Source: Fenollaria massiliensis (lineage in GTDB: Bacteria; Bacillota; Clostridia; Tissierellales; Peptoniphilaceae). From it: a DNA stretch of 64,000 nucleotides. The stretch is taken from assembly GCF_000312505.2 (NCBI RefSeq), contig NZ_HG326225.1, positions 1 through 64,000 on the forward strand. The letters run 5' to 3'. This document shows, one piece after another, positions 6,541-14,530 of this stretch (within the stretch, counting starts at the first letter, position 1; every line of letters starts with the position of its first letter). Under the pieces are notes generated by a model that worked only from the letters and a program-made list of their open reading frames with translations, was not told the DNA's origin and searched no databases. The translations under genes were made by a program, and so were the position numbers.

Positions 6541-9500
6541 TTATTTATCTAAGCCAGCCATTCTCTTGTAGTTTGCAAGTCTGTCTTTTGCAGATTCTTC
6601 AGCTGCTTTGAATAAAATTTCTGCTTCTTCAGGGAAATCCTTTTGAAGTGATGTGTATCTTACTTCAGAGCCTATGAAGTCTTGGAATGATTCTGTAGGA
6701 TCTTTTGAATCTAGTACAAATGGATTCTTGCCTTCTTTTTCAAGTCTTGGGTCGAATCTGTATAGGTGCCAGTAACCAGCAGCAACGGCTTGTTTTTCTC
6801 TGTTAACGCTCTTGCCCATACCGCATTTTAATCCGTGGTTGATACATGGAGCGTAAGCGATGATGATTGATGGTCCATCGTATTCTTCTGCTTCTTTAAT
6901 TGCTTTTAATGCTTGGTTCATGTTAGCGCCTAGAGCGATTTGAGCAACGTATACGTAGCCATAGCTTGTCATCATTAGACCAAGGTCTTTCTTTCTGATC
7001 TTCTTACCAGATGCTGCAAATTTTGCAACAGCTGCTGTTGGAGTAGCTTTTGATGATTGTCCACCTGTATTTGAATAAACTTCTGTATCGAATACAAATA
7101 CGTTGATGTCTTTACCAGATGCTAGTACGTGATCAAGTCCGCCAAAGCCTATATCATAAGCCCAGCCGTCTCCACCGAATACCCAAACAGATTTTCTAAT
7201 CATGTAATCTCTTAATTCATCAAGTTGTTCTAGTATTTCGTCTTGAGCTGCGTCTCCAGTTTTCTTATCTAATTTCTTAGCCATCTTAGCATAAGCTTCT
7301 TTGCTTACTCTTTCGTCTCTCATATCTGATAACCAAAGTTTGAATGCTTCTTCTAGTTCAGAATCCTTATTGTCTAGAGCGTTGTAGCTTTCCATTAGAG
7401 ATTTAATTCTGTTTCTATTAACTTCATCAGCTAAAGCAAAACCATAGCCATATTCAGCGTTATCTTCAAATAGTGAGTTAGCCCAAGCAGGTCCCTTGCC
7501 GCATTTGTTTACGCAGTATGGAGTTGATGGAGCTGAACCTCCCCAAATTGATGAACAACCAGTTGCATTGGCAATGATCATTCTGTCGCCATATAATTGA
7601 GTGATTAACTTAGCATAAGCAGTTTCACCGCAACCAGCGCAAGCGCCTGAGAATTCAAGAAGTGGTTGTTGGAATTGAGATCCCTTAACACTAAATTTAT
7701 CCATAACGTCGTCTTTAACTTCAACTTCGTCCATAGCGAAATCCCAATTTTCATTTTCTACTTCTGCAATGTCTTCGAAATGAACCATTTCTAGTGCTTT
7801 ATCCTTAGCTGGACAAATGTCAGCGCAGTTACCGCAACCTGTACAGTCAAGTGAAGATACTTGCATTCTGTATTGTAATCCTTCTAGTCCCTTGCCTTTA
7901 GCTTCGATTGTTTCAAATGTTTCAGGAGCCTTAGCAGCTTCATCTGCGTTTAAAAGTATTGGTCTAATTACAGCGTGTGGGCAGATGTATGAACATTGGT
8001 TACATTGGATACAATTTTCTTTCTTCCAATGTGGTAGGTTAACAGCGATAGCTCTCTTTTCGAACTTAGCTGTACCATTTTCAAAAGTACCGTCTTCAAT
8101 ACCTATAAACTTAGATACTGGAAGAGTGTCACCCTTTTGAGCGTTCATTACTTCAGCAACTTCTTCAAAGAATTTAGTAGTTTCTTTCTTTTCTTCTTTT
8201 TCGTCTTTTAAGTCTTTCCAGCTTTGTGGATATTTAATTTCTTTTAATTCTTCAATACCCTTATCAACTGCTTGGTAGTTCATGTTAACTACTTTTTCAC
8301 CCTTACGTCCATAAGATTTAACGATAGAGTCTTTTAAGTGAGCAATTGCTTCGTCAAGAGGAAGTACTTCAGATAACTTGAAGAATGCAGCTTGCATAAT
8401 CATGTTAGTTCTTCCGCCTAGACCGATTTCTTCAGCTATTCTAGTTGCGTTTATTGTGTAGAACTTAGCATTGTGCTCAGCAATAGAGCGTTTTAAGCTG
8501 TTAGGTAAGTTTTCTTCTAGTTCCTTTTCGTCCCAAATGCAGTTTAATAAGAATGTTCCGCCATCTTTAAGTCCATCTAATAAATCATATAGATTGATGT
8601 AAGATTGTTTTGAACAGCTTATGAAGTCTGCGTGACTGATTAGGTATGTTGATTTGATAGGTGATTTACCGAATCTTAAGTGAGAAACAGTTACACCACC
8701 TGATTTTTTAGAGTCATAAGCAAAGTAGCCTTGTGCGTATAAATCAGTGTTATCACCGATAATCTTGATAGCTGATTTGTTAGCACCTACTGTACCGTCT
8801 GAACCGAAGCCCCAGAATTTACACTTGATAGTTCCTTCTGGTTCTGTATTTATAATTTTCTTAATTTCTAGTGATTTATGAGTAACGTCATCATTGATAC
8901 CAATAGTGAAGCCATTGATAGGGTTTGATGATTCTAAGTTTTCATATACAGATAAGATTTGTGAAGGAGTAGTATCCTTTGAACCTAAACCGTATCTACC
9001 ACCAACGATAAGTGGCTTAGTATCTGCATCGTAGAACATTGACTTAACGTCAAGATATAGTGGTTCGCCTAGAGCGCCCTTTTCCTTAGTTCTATCTAGA
9101 ACAGCGATTCTCTTAACTGTCTTTGGATATACATCGAAGAAGTATTTCTTAGAGAATGGTCTATATAGTCTAACCTTGATAAGACCAACTTTTTTGCCGT
9201 TGCTGTTTAAATAATCAACAGTTTCTTCAACTGTATCAGTTACAGAACCCATAGCAACGATGATGTCTTCAGCATCTTCAGCTCCGTAGTAGTTGAATGG
9301 TTTGTATTCTCTTCCTGTAATCTTTGAAAGTTCCTTCATGTAGTCAGCAGCTATTTCTACGATATCTTCATAGTGTTTGTTAGATGCTTCTGCAGCTTGG
9401 AAATAGATATCAGGGTTTTGAGCAGTACCTCTTGTTACTGGATGTTCAGGGTTCAAAGCGTTTTCTCTGAACTTTCTTAGAGCGTCCTTGTCAAGAAGTT

Positions 9501-10077
9501 TCTTTAGATCTTCATAGTCGATTACTTCAATTTTTTGAATTTCGTGAGAAGTTCTAAATCCGTCGAAGAAGTGTAAGAATGGTACTCTTCCCTTGATTGC
9601 TGAAAGGTGAGCAACACTTGCTAGGTCCATAACTTCTTGTACTGAACCAGATGCTAACATAGCAAATCCAGTTTGACGGCATGCCATAACGTCTTGGTGG
9701 TCACCAAATATGCTTAGAGCGTGTGATGCTAAAGCTCTAGCTGATACGTGGAATACACCTGGAAGTAATTCGCCAGCGATCTTATACATATTAGGTATCA
9801 TAAGTAGAAGACCTTGTGAAGCTGTATATGTAGTAGTCAATGCACCTGCTTGTAATGATCCGTGTACAGCACCTGCTGCACCAGCTTCAGATTGCATTTC
9901 TTGAACTAAAACTCTTTCGCCAAATATGTTTGTCTTGCCATGAGCAGACCAACTGTCAACAGCTTCAGCCATATTTGATGAAGGAGTTATTGGGTAGATG
10001 GCAGCAACTTCTGTAAATGCATATGATACATAAGCAGCGGCTGTGTTACCATCCATGGTTTTAAATTGTTTTGCCAT
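6541..10077 (-). CDS. nifJ: Pyruvate:ferredoxin (flavodoxin) oxidoreductase
   Basis: Converts pyruvate and CoA to acetyl-CoA, CO2 and reduced ferredoxin, the central energy step of an anaerobe. The single 1178-residue chain has the normal homodimer-type length. The N-terminal pyrimidine-binding domain is followed by the gamma domain. A ferredoxin insert carries two 4Fe-4S motifs near residue 690 (CIQCNQCSYICPH) and near 743 (CTGCGNCADICPAKDKA). The C-terminal TPP domain has ACAGCGETAY and GGDGWAYDIG (about 965). AGGAGG precedes the ATG. It is a single-gene unit with its own promoter, terminator and an upstream Crp/Fnr-like palindrome. Confidence 0.98.
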   Translation of the reverse strand: MAKQFKTMDGNTAAAYVSYAFTEVAAIYPITPSSNMAEAVDSWSAHGKTNIFGERVLVQEMQSEAGAAGAVHGSLQAGALTTTYTASQGLLLMIPNMYKIAGELLPGVFHVSARALASHALSIFGDHQDVMACRQTGFAMLASGSVQEVMDLASVAHLSAIKGRVPFLHFFDGFRTSHEIQKIEVIDYEDLKKLLDKDALRKFRENALNPEHPVTRGTAQNPDIYFQAAEASNKHYEDIVEIAADYMKELSKITGREYKPFNYYGAEDAEDIIVAMGSVTDTVEETVDYLNSNGKKVGLIKVRLYRPFSKKYFFDVYPKTVKRIAVLDRTKEKGALGEPLYLDVKSMFYDADTKPLIVGGRYGLGSKDTTPSQILSVYENLESSNPINGFTIGINDDVTHKSLEIKKIINTEPEGTIKCKFWGFGSDGTVGANKSAIKIIGDNTDLYAQGYFAYDSKKSGGVTVSHLRFGKSPIKSTYLISHADFISCSKQSYINLYDLLDGLKDGGTFLLNCIWDEKELEENLPNSLKRSIAEHNAKFYTINATRIAEEIGLGGRTNMIMQAAFFKLSEVLPLDEAIAHLKDSIVKSYGRKGEKVVNMNYQAVDKGIEELKEIKYPQSWKDLKDEKEEKKETTKFFEEVAEVMNAQKGDTLPVSKFIGIEDGTFENGTAKFEKRAIAVNLPHWKKENCIQCNQCSYICPHAVIRPILLNADEAAKAPETFETIEAKGKGLEGLQYRMQVSSLDCTGCGNCADICPAKDKALEMVHFEDIAEVENENWDFAMDEVEVKDDVMDKFSVKGSQFQQPLLEFSGACAGCGETAYAKLITQLYGDRMIIANATGCSSIWGGSAPSTPYCVNKCGKGPAWANSLFEDNAEYGYGFALADEVNRNRIKSLMESYNALDNKDSELEEAFKLWLSDMRDERVSKEAYAKMAKKLDKKTGDAAQDEILEQLDELRDYMIRKSVWVFGGDGWAYDIGFGGLDHVLASGKDINVFVFDTEVYSNTGGQSSKATPTAAVAKFAASGKKIRKKDLGLMMTSYGYVYVAQIALGANMNQALKAIKEAEEYDGPSIIIAYAPCINHGLKCGMGKSVNREKQAVAAGYWHLYRFDPRLEKEGKNPFVLDSKDPTESFQDFIGSEVRYTSLQKDFPEEAEILFKAAEESAKDRLANYKRMAGLDK

Positions 10078-10118
10078 TTTTATTCCTCCTATTAAAATTA
10101 TTATCTTTTACATGTTCA

Positions 10119-10147
10119 ATTATATATCAAAGGCAAAAGTTTTGCAA
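10119..10147 (-). promoter_or_regulatory. Sigma-A promoter of PFOR
   Basis: Minus strand: TTGCAA (10142-10147), 17 bases, TATAAT (10119-10124). Transcription would start near 10112, about 35 bases before the ATG. Confidence 0.82.
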
Positions 10148-10161
10148 GAAAATTTTATAAA

Positions 10162-10177
10162 TGTGATTTAGATCACC
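10162..10177. promoter_or_regulatory. Crp/Fnr-like palindromic operator upstream of PFOR
   Basis: TGTGATTTAGATCACC fits the TGTGA-N6-TCACA pattern of Crp/Fnr-family regulators, with an exact inner palindrome GTGAT-N4-ATCAC. Its centre lies about 57 bp upstream of the predicted PFOR start, near the distance used by class I activators. Which regulator binds is unknown. Confidence 0.55.
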
Positions 10178-10297
10178 TATAAGATTTTCTTATATTAAAA
10201 AATTTTATATATTTTTTTATTTTTATGTTCTTGGATTTAATATTATTATAAATTTTAATGATAATATTTTTATTCATATTAAGTAGTCATAAGCAAT

Positions 10298-10330
10298 TAA
10301 AAAAAGATACTTAAATTAACTAAGTATCTT
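10298..10330 (-). terminator. Duplicated uvrC-type terminator, now behind the GNAT gene
   Basis: AAGATACTT/AAGTATCTT stem (10304-10312 with 10322-10330), then seven T on the minus strand. It is the same hairpin as the uvrC terminator at 12674-12705. Confidence 0.8.
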
Positions 10331-10402
10331 TTCTGAAAATTCATATATATCTTTTCTTTTTGGAGCAATGCCAACTATCTCATAAGTATCAACTTGATAG
10401 AA
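10313..10402 (-). pseudogene. Decayed copy of the uvrC 3' end
   Basis: Two blocks match the true uvrC in the same order. One covers the last codons plus the terminator hairpin (10298 to about 10355 against 12674-12733). The other encodes EIVGIAPK (EIVGIGPK in UvrC; about 10360-10395). Roughly 110 bases of uvrC between the blocks are missing, and one T is lost near the end. It lies directly after the acetyltransferase stop codon. Confidence 0.72.
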
Positions 10403-10407
10403 AGCTG

Positions 10408-10845
10408 CTAAAATTTATGGTAGAAGCATGAGGAATCTTCCAAATCCCAAGCACCTTGTTTTACGTAAAAATAGTAGGCTCGCGAATTTTTTAAAGTAGT
10501 AAAAAACGCACCACTTATACCTTTTTGCTTCAATTGTTTTATACTCGTTTGGTAAAGTTCTTTTGATAGACCAGTCCCTCTATATTCTTCAGAAACAAAA
10601 AACTCATCAATATAAAAAGTTGATTCAGTAGCATATCTTCTTATATGACCAATTATTGCACCAATTATTTTATTTCCATCGACAATTACATTGCCAAAAA
10701 ATTTAGGGAAGCCTAAAATATCGCTTAAGGATTCTAGGGCTGTTTCTTTTGTCCATTTATTATTCCAAGGTGGAGCATTGTAGACATCTACCATTAACTT
10801 TGCTAATTCTTCTAAATCTGATTTTGATATTTTTCTAATTTCCAA
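10408..10845 (-). CDS. GNAT-family N-acetyltransferase (accessory island)
   Basis: A 145-residue GCN5-related acetyltransferase. A central strand (FYIDEFFVSEEYRGTGLSKE, about 91-110) holds the acetyl-CoA loop RGTGLS, and the C-terminal SRAYYFYVKQGAW helix-strand follows. It resembles small-molecule acetyltransferases; the substrate is unknown. The start is a TTG with AAGGAG 6 bases upstream, and no better ATG exists nearby. Its terminator is a duplicated uvrC terminator. It belongs to the island inserted beside uvrC. Confidence 0.82.
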   Translation of the reverse strand: MEIRKISKSDLEELAKLMVDVYNAPPWNNKWTKETALESLSDILGFPKFFGNVIVDGNKIIGAIIGHIRRYATESTFYIDEFFVSEEYRGTGLSKELYQTSIKQLKQKGISGAFFTTLKNSRAYYFYVKQGAWDLEDSSCFYHKF

Positions 10846-10976
10846 ATTGTTCTCCTTGTGATTCTTTACTTAAATTTATTTTATTTATTATTATCGTATA
10901 TCAGTCTCATTTTTTAAAGTGTTATTTCTCGAACTTCTTTGTGTAACAAGTTTCGTCATACATTTAAAATTTTATT

Positions 10977-11483
10977 TTATAATCCAAGTAGAATCACTAG
11001 CCACGCTTGGACTATAGATGCGATTGGAATTATCAAAAATGGCGTTAAGATAAAATGTTCTTTAATAGCCAAATGTTTCATCCAATTTCCAAATTCGTAG
11101 TCTTCATGTCCTTCTGTACCTGGTATCACTATCTTATCCTTGTACTTTCCTTGGAACAAAATTACATCCAATAGAAAGAAATCTCCCAAGTTTAATATTG
11201 TCCACTGAATATAGCTCATCCAGAAAAGATCTCTAAGTCCTCTTATTCCCGTATGTAAAAGAGAGGTCACTCCATATATAAATACGATTCCTAAAATTAT
11301 AAATGTAAGTATTAAATTTATTCTTTTTTCTTCTTTTGTCATCTTTTCTGGAGCCGAATTTTGTATTTTCTTTGGATAGGAATCAAAGAAAAATCTCGGG
11401 TTAATCAGTACAAAAGCTGCCACTGCACCGTTAAAAATAGCAGCCATTGCAATTCCATCTAATATTGCTCTTGTTATATCCAT
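10977..11483 (-). CDS. Four-helix membrane protein of unknown function
   Basis: A 168-residue membrane protein with hydrophobic segments near residues 8-28, 57-78, 92-108 and 146-168, and a polar loop before the last helix (about 110-140). I recognise no family. AAGGAG precedes the ATG. Directly upstream is a hydrolase remnant and then a methyltransferase gene, all on the minus strand. The next gene (GNAT) is 131 bases away; that gap shows no clear promoter. Confidence 0.72.
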   Translation of the reverse strand: MDITRAILDGIAMAAIFNGAVAAFVLINPRFFFDSYPKKIQNSAPEKMTKEEKRINLILTFIILGIVFIYGVTSLLHTGIRGLRDLFWMSYIQWTILNLGDFFLLDVILFQGKYKDKIVIPGTEGHEDYEFGNWMKHLAIKEHFILTPFLIIPIASIVQAWLVILLGL

Positions 11484-11493
11484 AATATTCTCC

Positions 11494-11589
11494 TTATTTA
11501 TTTTCCAAAAAGATTTTTAGTTTCTCCGCGTATTCTTTGGGATGATCGTGGAGAAATTGTCCATGACCCATAAATTTTGTTTTAGTAAT
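11494..11589 (-). pseudogene. C-terminal remnant of a probable alpha/beta hydrolase
   Basis: A short frame, closed upstream by a stop, encodes FMGHGQFLHDHPKEYAEKL and ends KIFLENK. A GH followed by a short acidic/His segment and a final amphipathic helix is the usual tail of alpha/beta hydrolases, with the catalytic His in GHGQF. The rest of the gene is absent. It lies between the methyltransferase and membrane-protein genes, with GGAGAA for the next gene right after its stop. Confidence 0.5.
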
Positions 11590-11601
11590 TTATATACAAA
11601 T

Positions 11602-12429
11602 TTATTTTCTCCCAATAAGAAGCGTCGAACCGGAAAGTCCCAGCAAAATAGCTTCTTTGTGATTCATAAAAAGACCCTTTGTTGTATCAATTAATTTCAC
11701 ATCTTCGTAGCCATCTTTTTTCAGCTTTTCAATAAATTTATTCATATCTCCATATCTTGACTTGCTCATCAAATCATGAATAACAAAAACTCCACCTTTT
11801 TTAAGTACACGAAATGTTTCCAGTAAAAGTTTTTGTTTGTTTTTTCCTACAATGTTGTGATAAACATAGTTGCTTGTCACTGCATCAAAACTTTCATCTT
11901 CAAATGGAAGATTCACTGCATTTCCTTCTTCAAATCTCACATTTGCTACTCCCTCAGCCCTAGCATTGTCCTGGCAGAGCTTCTTTGAGAATTCACTCTT
12001 GTATGGACCACTCCATATATCACAACCCACCATGATTGCTCCTGGATTTTTCTTTGCACAGGCTATAGTAAGTGCGCCACTGCCGCAGCCCACATCTAAG
12101 CCCACTCCACCATCTTGGATTTTTAAATAGTCAGCAGTCCCTTCTATAATGACTTTAGCGAGCTTTCTTTTGCCCTTGTAATCAAAGCTCTTATATAAGA
12201 TGCTAAGCCAGAAAGTAAGTAATATAAGTATTAGGCACAATGCCCCTAGGATAAATCCGCAGATAATCCTTGGCCTTCCTTGAAGAACTAGGTCACTTGC
12301 ACCAAATATACCAAACAAAACAAGACTTACTAGACTTTCACAAATCTTAGCGACCAAGAGTCTTTTAGGCATCCAGTTTTTGTAGTCAGCTTTTATTTTC
12401 TTGTCATCATTAAAATCAAATTGTTTCAT
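11602..12429 (-). CDS. Membrane-anchored class I SAM-dependent methyltransferase
   Basis: 275 residues. Two hydrophobic helices in the first third (about 24-46 and 54-78) are followed by a Rossmann methyltransferase domain with motif I GVGLDVGCGSGAL (about 108-120), a post-I acidic residue in VGCDIW, and LPFEDESFDAVTSNYVYHN for motifs II/III (about 174-192). The layout suggests a cytoplasmic catalytic domain tethered to the membrane, so a lipid or quinone-like substrate is possible but not shown. AGGAG precedes the ATG. It lies in the island between uvrC and the decayed uvrC copy. The final residues (LGLSGSTLLIGRK) are intact. Confidence 0.8.
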   Translation of the reverse strand: MKQFDFNDDKKIKADYKNWMPKRLLVAKICESLVSLVLFGIFGASDLVLQGRPRIICGFILGALCLILILLTFWLSILYKSFDYKGKRKLAKVIIEGTADYLKIQDGGVGLDVGCGSGALTIACAKKNPGAIMVGCDIWSGPYKSEFSKKLCQDNARAEGVANVRFEEGNAVNLPFEDESFDAVTSNYVYHNIVGKNKQKLLLETFRVLKKGGVFVIHDLMSKSRYGDMNKFIEKLKKDGYEDVKLIDTTKGLFMNHKEAILLGLSGSTLLIGRK

Positions 12430-12673
12430 AAGATTTTCTCCTCATGATAAATAATTTAATAAAATTTTCCTTTATCTTCTAATATAATAATTTAATTCAC
12501 AGCTTTATAATATTATTATAAATATATGTTAGCACTAGCTAATTAATTTGTCAAGCACTTTATATAAATAATTAAATAAACCTTGAATTTGTATAAAAAA
12601 TGCTAATCCAATAAGACTCTTGCTAAGATTTTAATTTTAAACTCTTCTTTTTTACTTCAAGCAATAATTCAAT

Positions 12674-12705
12674 AAAAAAAGATACTTAAATTAACTAAGT
12701 ATCTT
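12674..12705 (-). terminator. uvrC terminator overlapping its stop codon
   Basis: A 9-bp stem AAGATACTT/AAGTATCTT (12679-12687 with 12697-12705), then seven T on the minus strand. The uvrC TAG lies at the foot of the hairpin. Confidence 0.88.
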
Positions 12706-14530
12706 TTCTGAAAAATTCGTATATATCTTTTGCGTTTGTCTTTGATATACCCTTGATTGATTCTAATTTTTCAAGACTTGCTCTTCTGATTGCATCAATA
12801 TCGTCGAAGGCTTCGTATAATATCTTCTTCTTTTTTGGACCGATGCCAACTATCTCATCAAGTATCGATTGATTGATGTTTTTCTCTCTTAAGGACCTAT
12901 GATATGTGATGGCAAATCTGTGTGCCTCATCTTGTATCCTTGTGAGTATTTTAAAAAGTTCTGAGCTTTTATCAATTTTTATAATCTCGCCCATGTAAGC
13001 GAGTGAGTCGGTTCTGTGATGGTCGTCCTTTTTTAGACCAACGACTGGTATCTCTATACCTAAGTTATCCAAAACCGTCTGCGCGCTTGATGCTTGACCA
13101 AGTCCGCCATCCATAAGAATTATGTCTGGCAGCGCTGCGAATGAACCTTCTTTGTCCTTCATACTTCTTAAAAATCTTCTCTCTAGTACTTCTCTTAACG
13201 AGCCGTAATCGTCTGGACCAATTATGGTCTTGATCCTAAAGCGTCTGTACTCATTTCTTTGCATATCGCCGTTTTCGTAGACAACCATGGATGCTACTGA
13301 ATTTTGTCCCATGGTGTTGGATATGTCGTAGCACTCAAGCCTATTTGGAACGTCTTCAAGCCACAAAAGATCCTTAAAGCGCTGCATCGCCATATCTTTT
13401 AAAGCTTTCTTCCTTATATATCTATCTGCATGTTTCTCAACCATGTCGATGGCATTTTTCTTCGTCATAAGCACCAAAGCTCTCTTCTCGCCTCTTTGCG
13501 GCACATGTATATCAACCTTATGATTTGCTATCTTTGATAGTGCTTCTATCATTTCCTCTCTGTCTGGAAAATCTATCTCCGAAATGATTTCATTTGGCAT
13601 ATCGATGTTGGCTGAGTAATGCTGCGAGATAAAGGCTTTGAATATGTCTTTGATCTCGGTCTTCTTTTCATTTTCGAATAAATAATAGTTTCGCTCAACG
13701 ATTTTACCGTCACGAATGATAAATAATTCTAGTATAACATCTGAAATTCCTTCCGCATAAGCAAGGACGTCTCTATTGATGGCATCGGGCGAAGTAATTT
13801 TTTGCTCCTTATGTATGTCATTAAAAGCATTGACCACGTTTAAGTATTCGGCTGCCTTCTCAAACTCAAGATTTTTAACCGCTTCGTCAAGCTTTGACTT
13901 ATATTTTTCCAAAATAGATTTATCTTTATTTTGCAAAATTTTCATCGCTCTATCAACAAGTTCAGCGTACTCTTCCTCAGTGACATCTGCTTTGCAAGGC
14001 GCAATGCACTTGCCGATAAAATAATTTAGACAAGGCCTTATCTTTCCTTTGACTTTTTCAATATTTAAATTGCAATCTCTTAATTTAAGCTCTCTATTAA
14101 TAATATCAATGCCGATGTTGACGCTAGCTGCGTTTGGATACTGGCCAAAGTACTTTGCTCCATCTTTTCTAAGTAAACGAGTTTTTAATATGCGCGGATA
14201 TTTTTCATTAGTCGTTACCTTTATATATGGATAACTTTTATCATCACGCAGTACTATATTGTACTTAGGCACGTAACGTTTAATAAGGTTGGACTCTAAA
14301 ATTAGAGCCTCAACCTCATTATCAACAATTATATATTCAAATTCGGCAATGTTTTTTACCATAGCCTTAACTTTTTCAGAGTGATTAGTAGAGCTTCTAA
14401 AGTAGCTTCTCACTCTATTAGATAAATTTTTCGCCTTGCCTACATAAATTATCTCGCCCTTGTCATTTTTCATAATGTAAATGCCAGGGTTTTTAGGCAG
14501 CTTTTTTATCTCTTCTTCAAAGTTAAACAT
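12695..14530 (-). CDS. uvrC: UvrABC excinuclease subunit C
   Basis: Makes both incisions in nucleotide excision repair with UvrA and UvrB. 611 residues, normal length. The N-terminal GIY-YIG nuclease has PGIYIMKNDKGEIIYVGKAK (about 15-34). A Cys cluster region (about 150-180) and the UVR motif (about 205-240) follow. The RNase H-like second nuclease has CYDISNTMGQNSVASMVVYE and DGGLGQ (about 400-480), and two helix-hairpin-helix motifs lie at the end. The ATG overlaps the pepP stop codon by one base (TAATG), so it is translationally coupled. A decayed copy of its 3' end lies at 10313-10402. Confidence 0.97.
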   Translation of the reverse strand: MFNFEEEIKKLPKNPGIYIMKNDKGEIIYVGKAKNLSNRVRSYFRSSTNHSEKVKAMVKNIAEFEYIIVDNEVEALILESNLIKRYVPKYNIVLRDDKSYPYIKVTTNEKYPRILKTRLLRKDGAKYFGQYPNAASVNIGIDIINRELKLRDCNLNIEKVKGKIRPCLNYFIGKCIAPCKADVTEEEYAELVDRAMKILQNKDKSILEKYKSKLDEAVKNLEFEKAAEYLNVVNAFNDIHKEQKITSPDAINRDVLAYAEGISDVILELFIIRDGKIVERNYYLFENEKKTEIKDIFKAFISQHYSANIDMPNEIISEIDFPDREEMIEALSKIANHKVDIHVPQRGEKRALVLMTKKNAIDMVEKHADRYIRKKALKDMAMQRFKDLLWLEDVPNRLECYDISNTMGQNSVASMVVYENGDMQRNEYRRFRIKTIIGPDDYGSLREVLERRFLRSMKDKEGSFAALPDIILMDGGLGQASSAQTVLDNLGIEIPVVGLKKDDHHRTDSLAYMGEIIKIDKSSELFKILTRIQDEAHRFAITYHRSLREKNINQSILDEIVGIGPKKKKILYEAFDDIDAIRRASLEKLESIKGISKTNAKDIYEFFRKDT

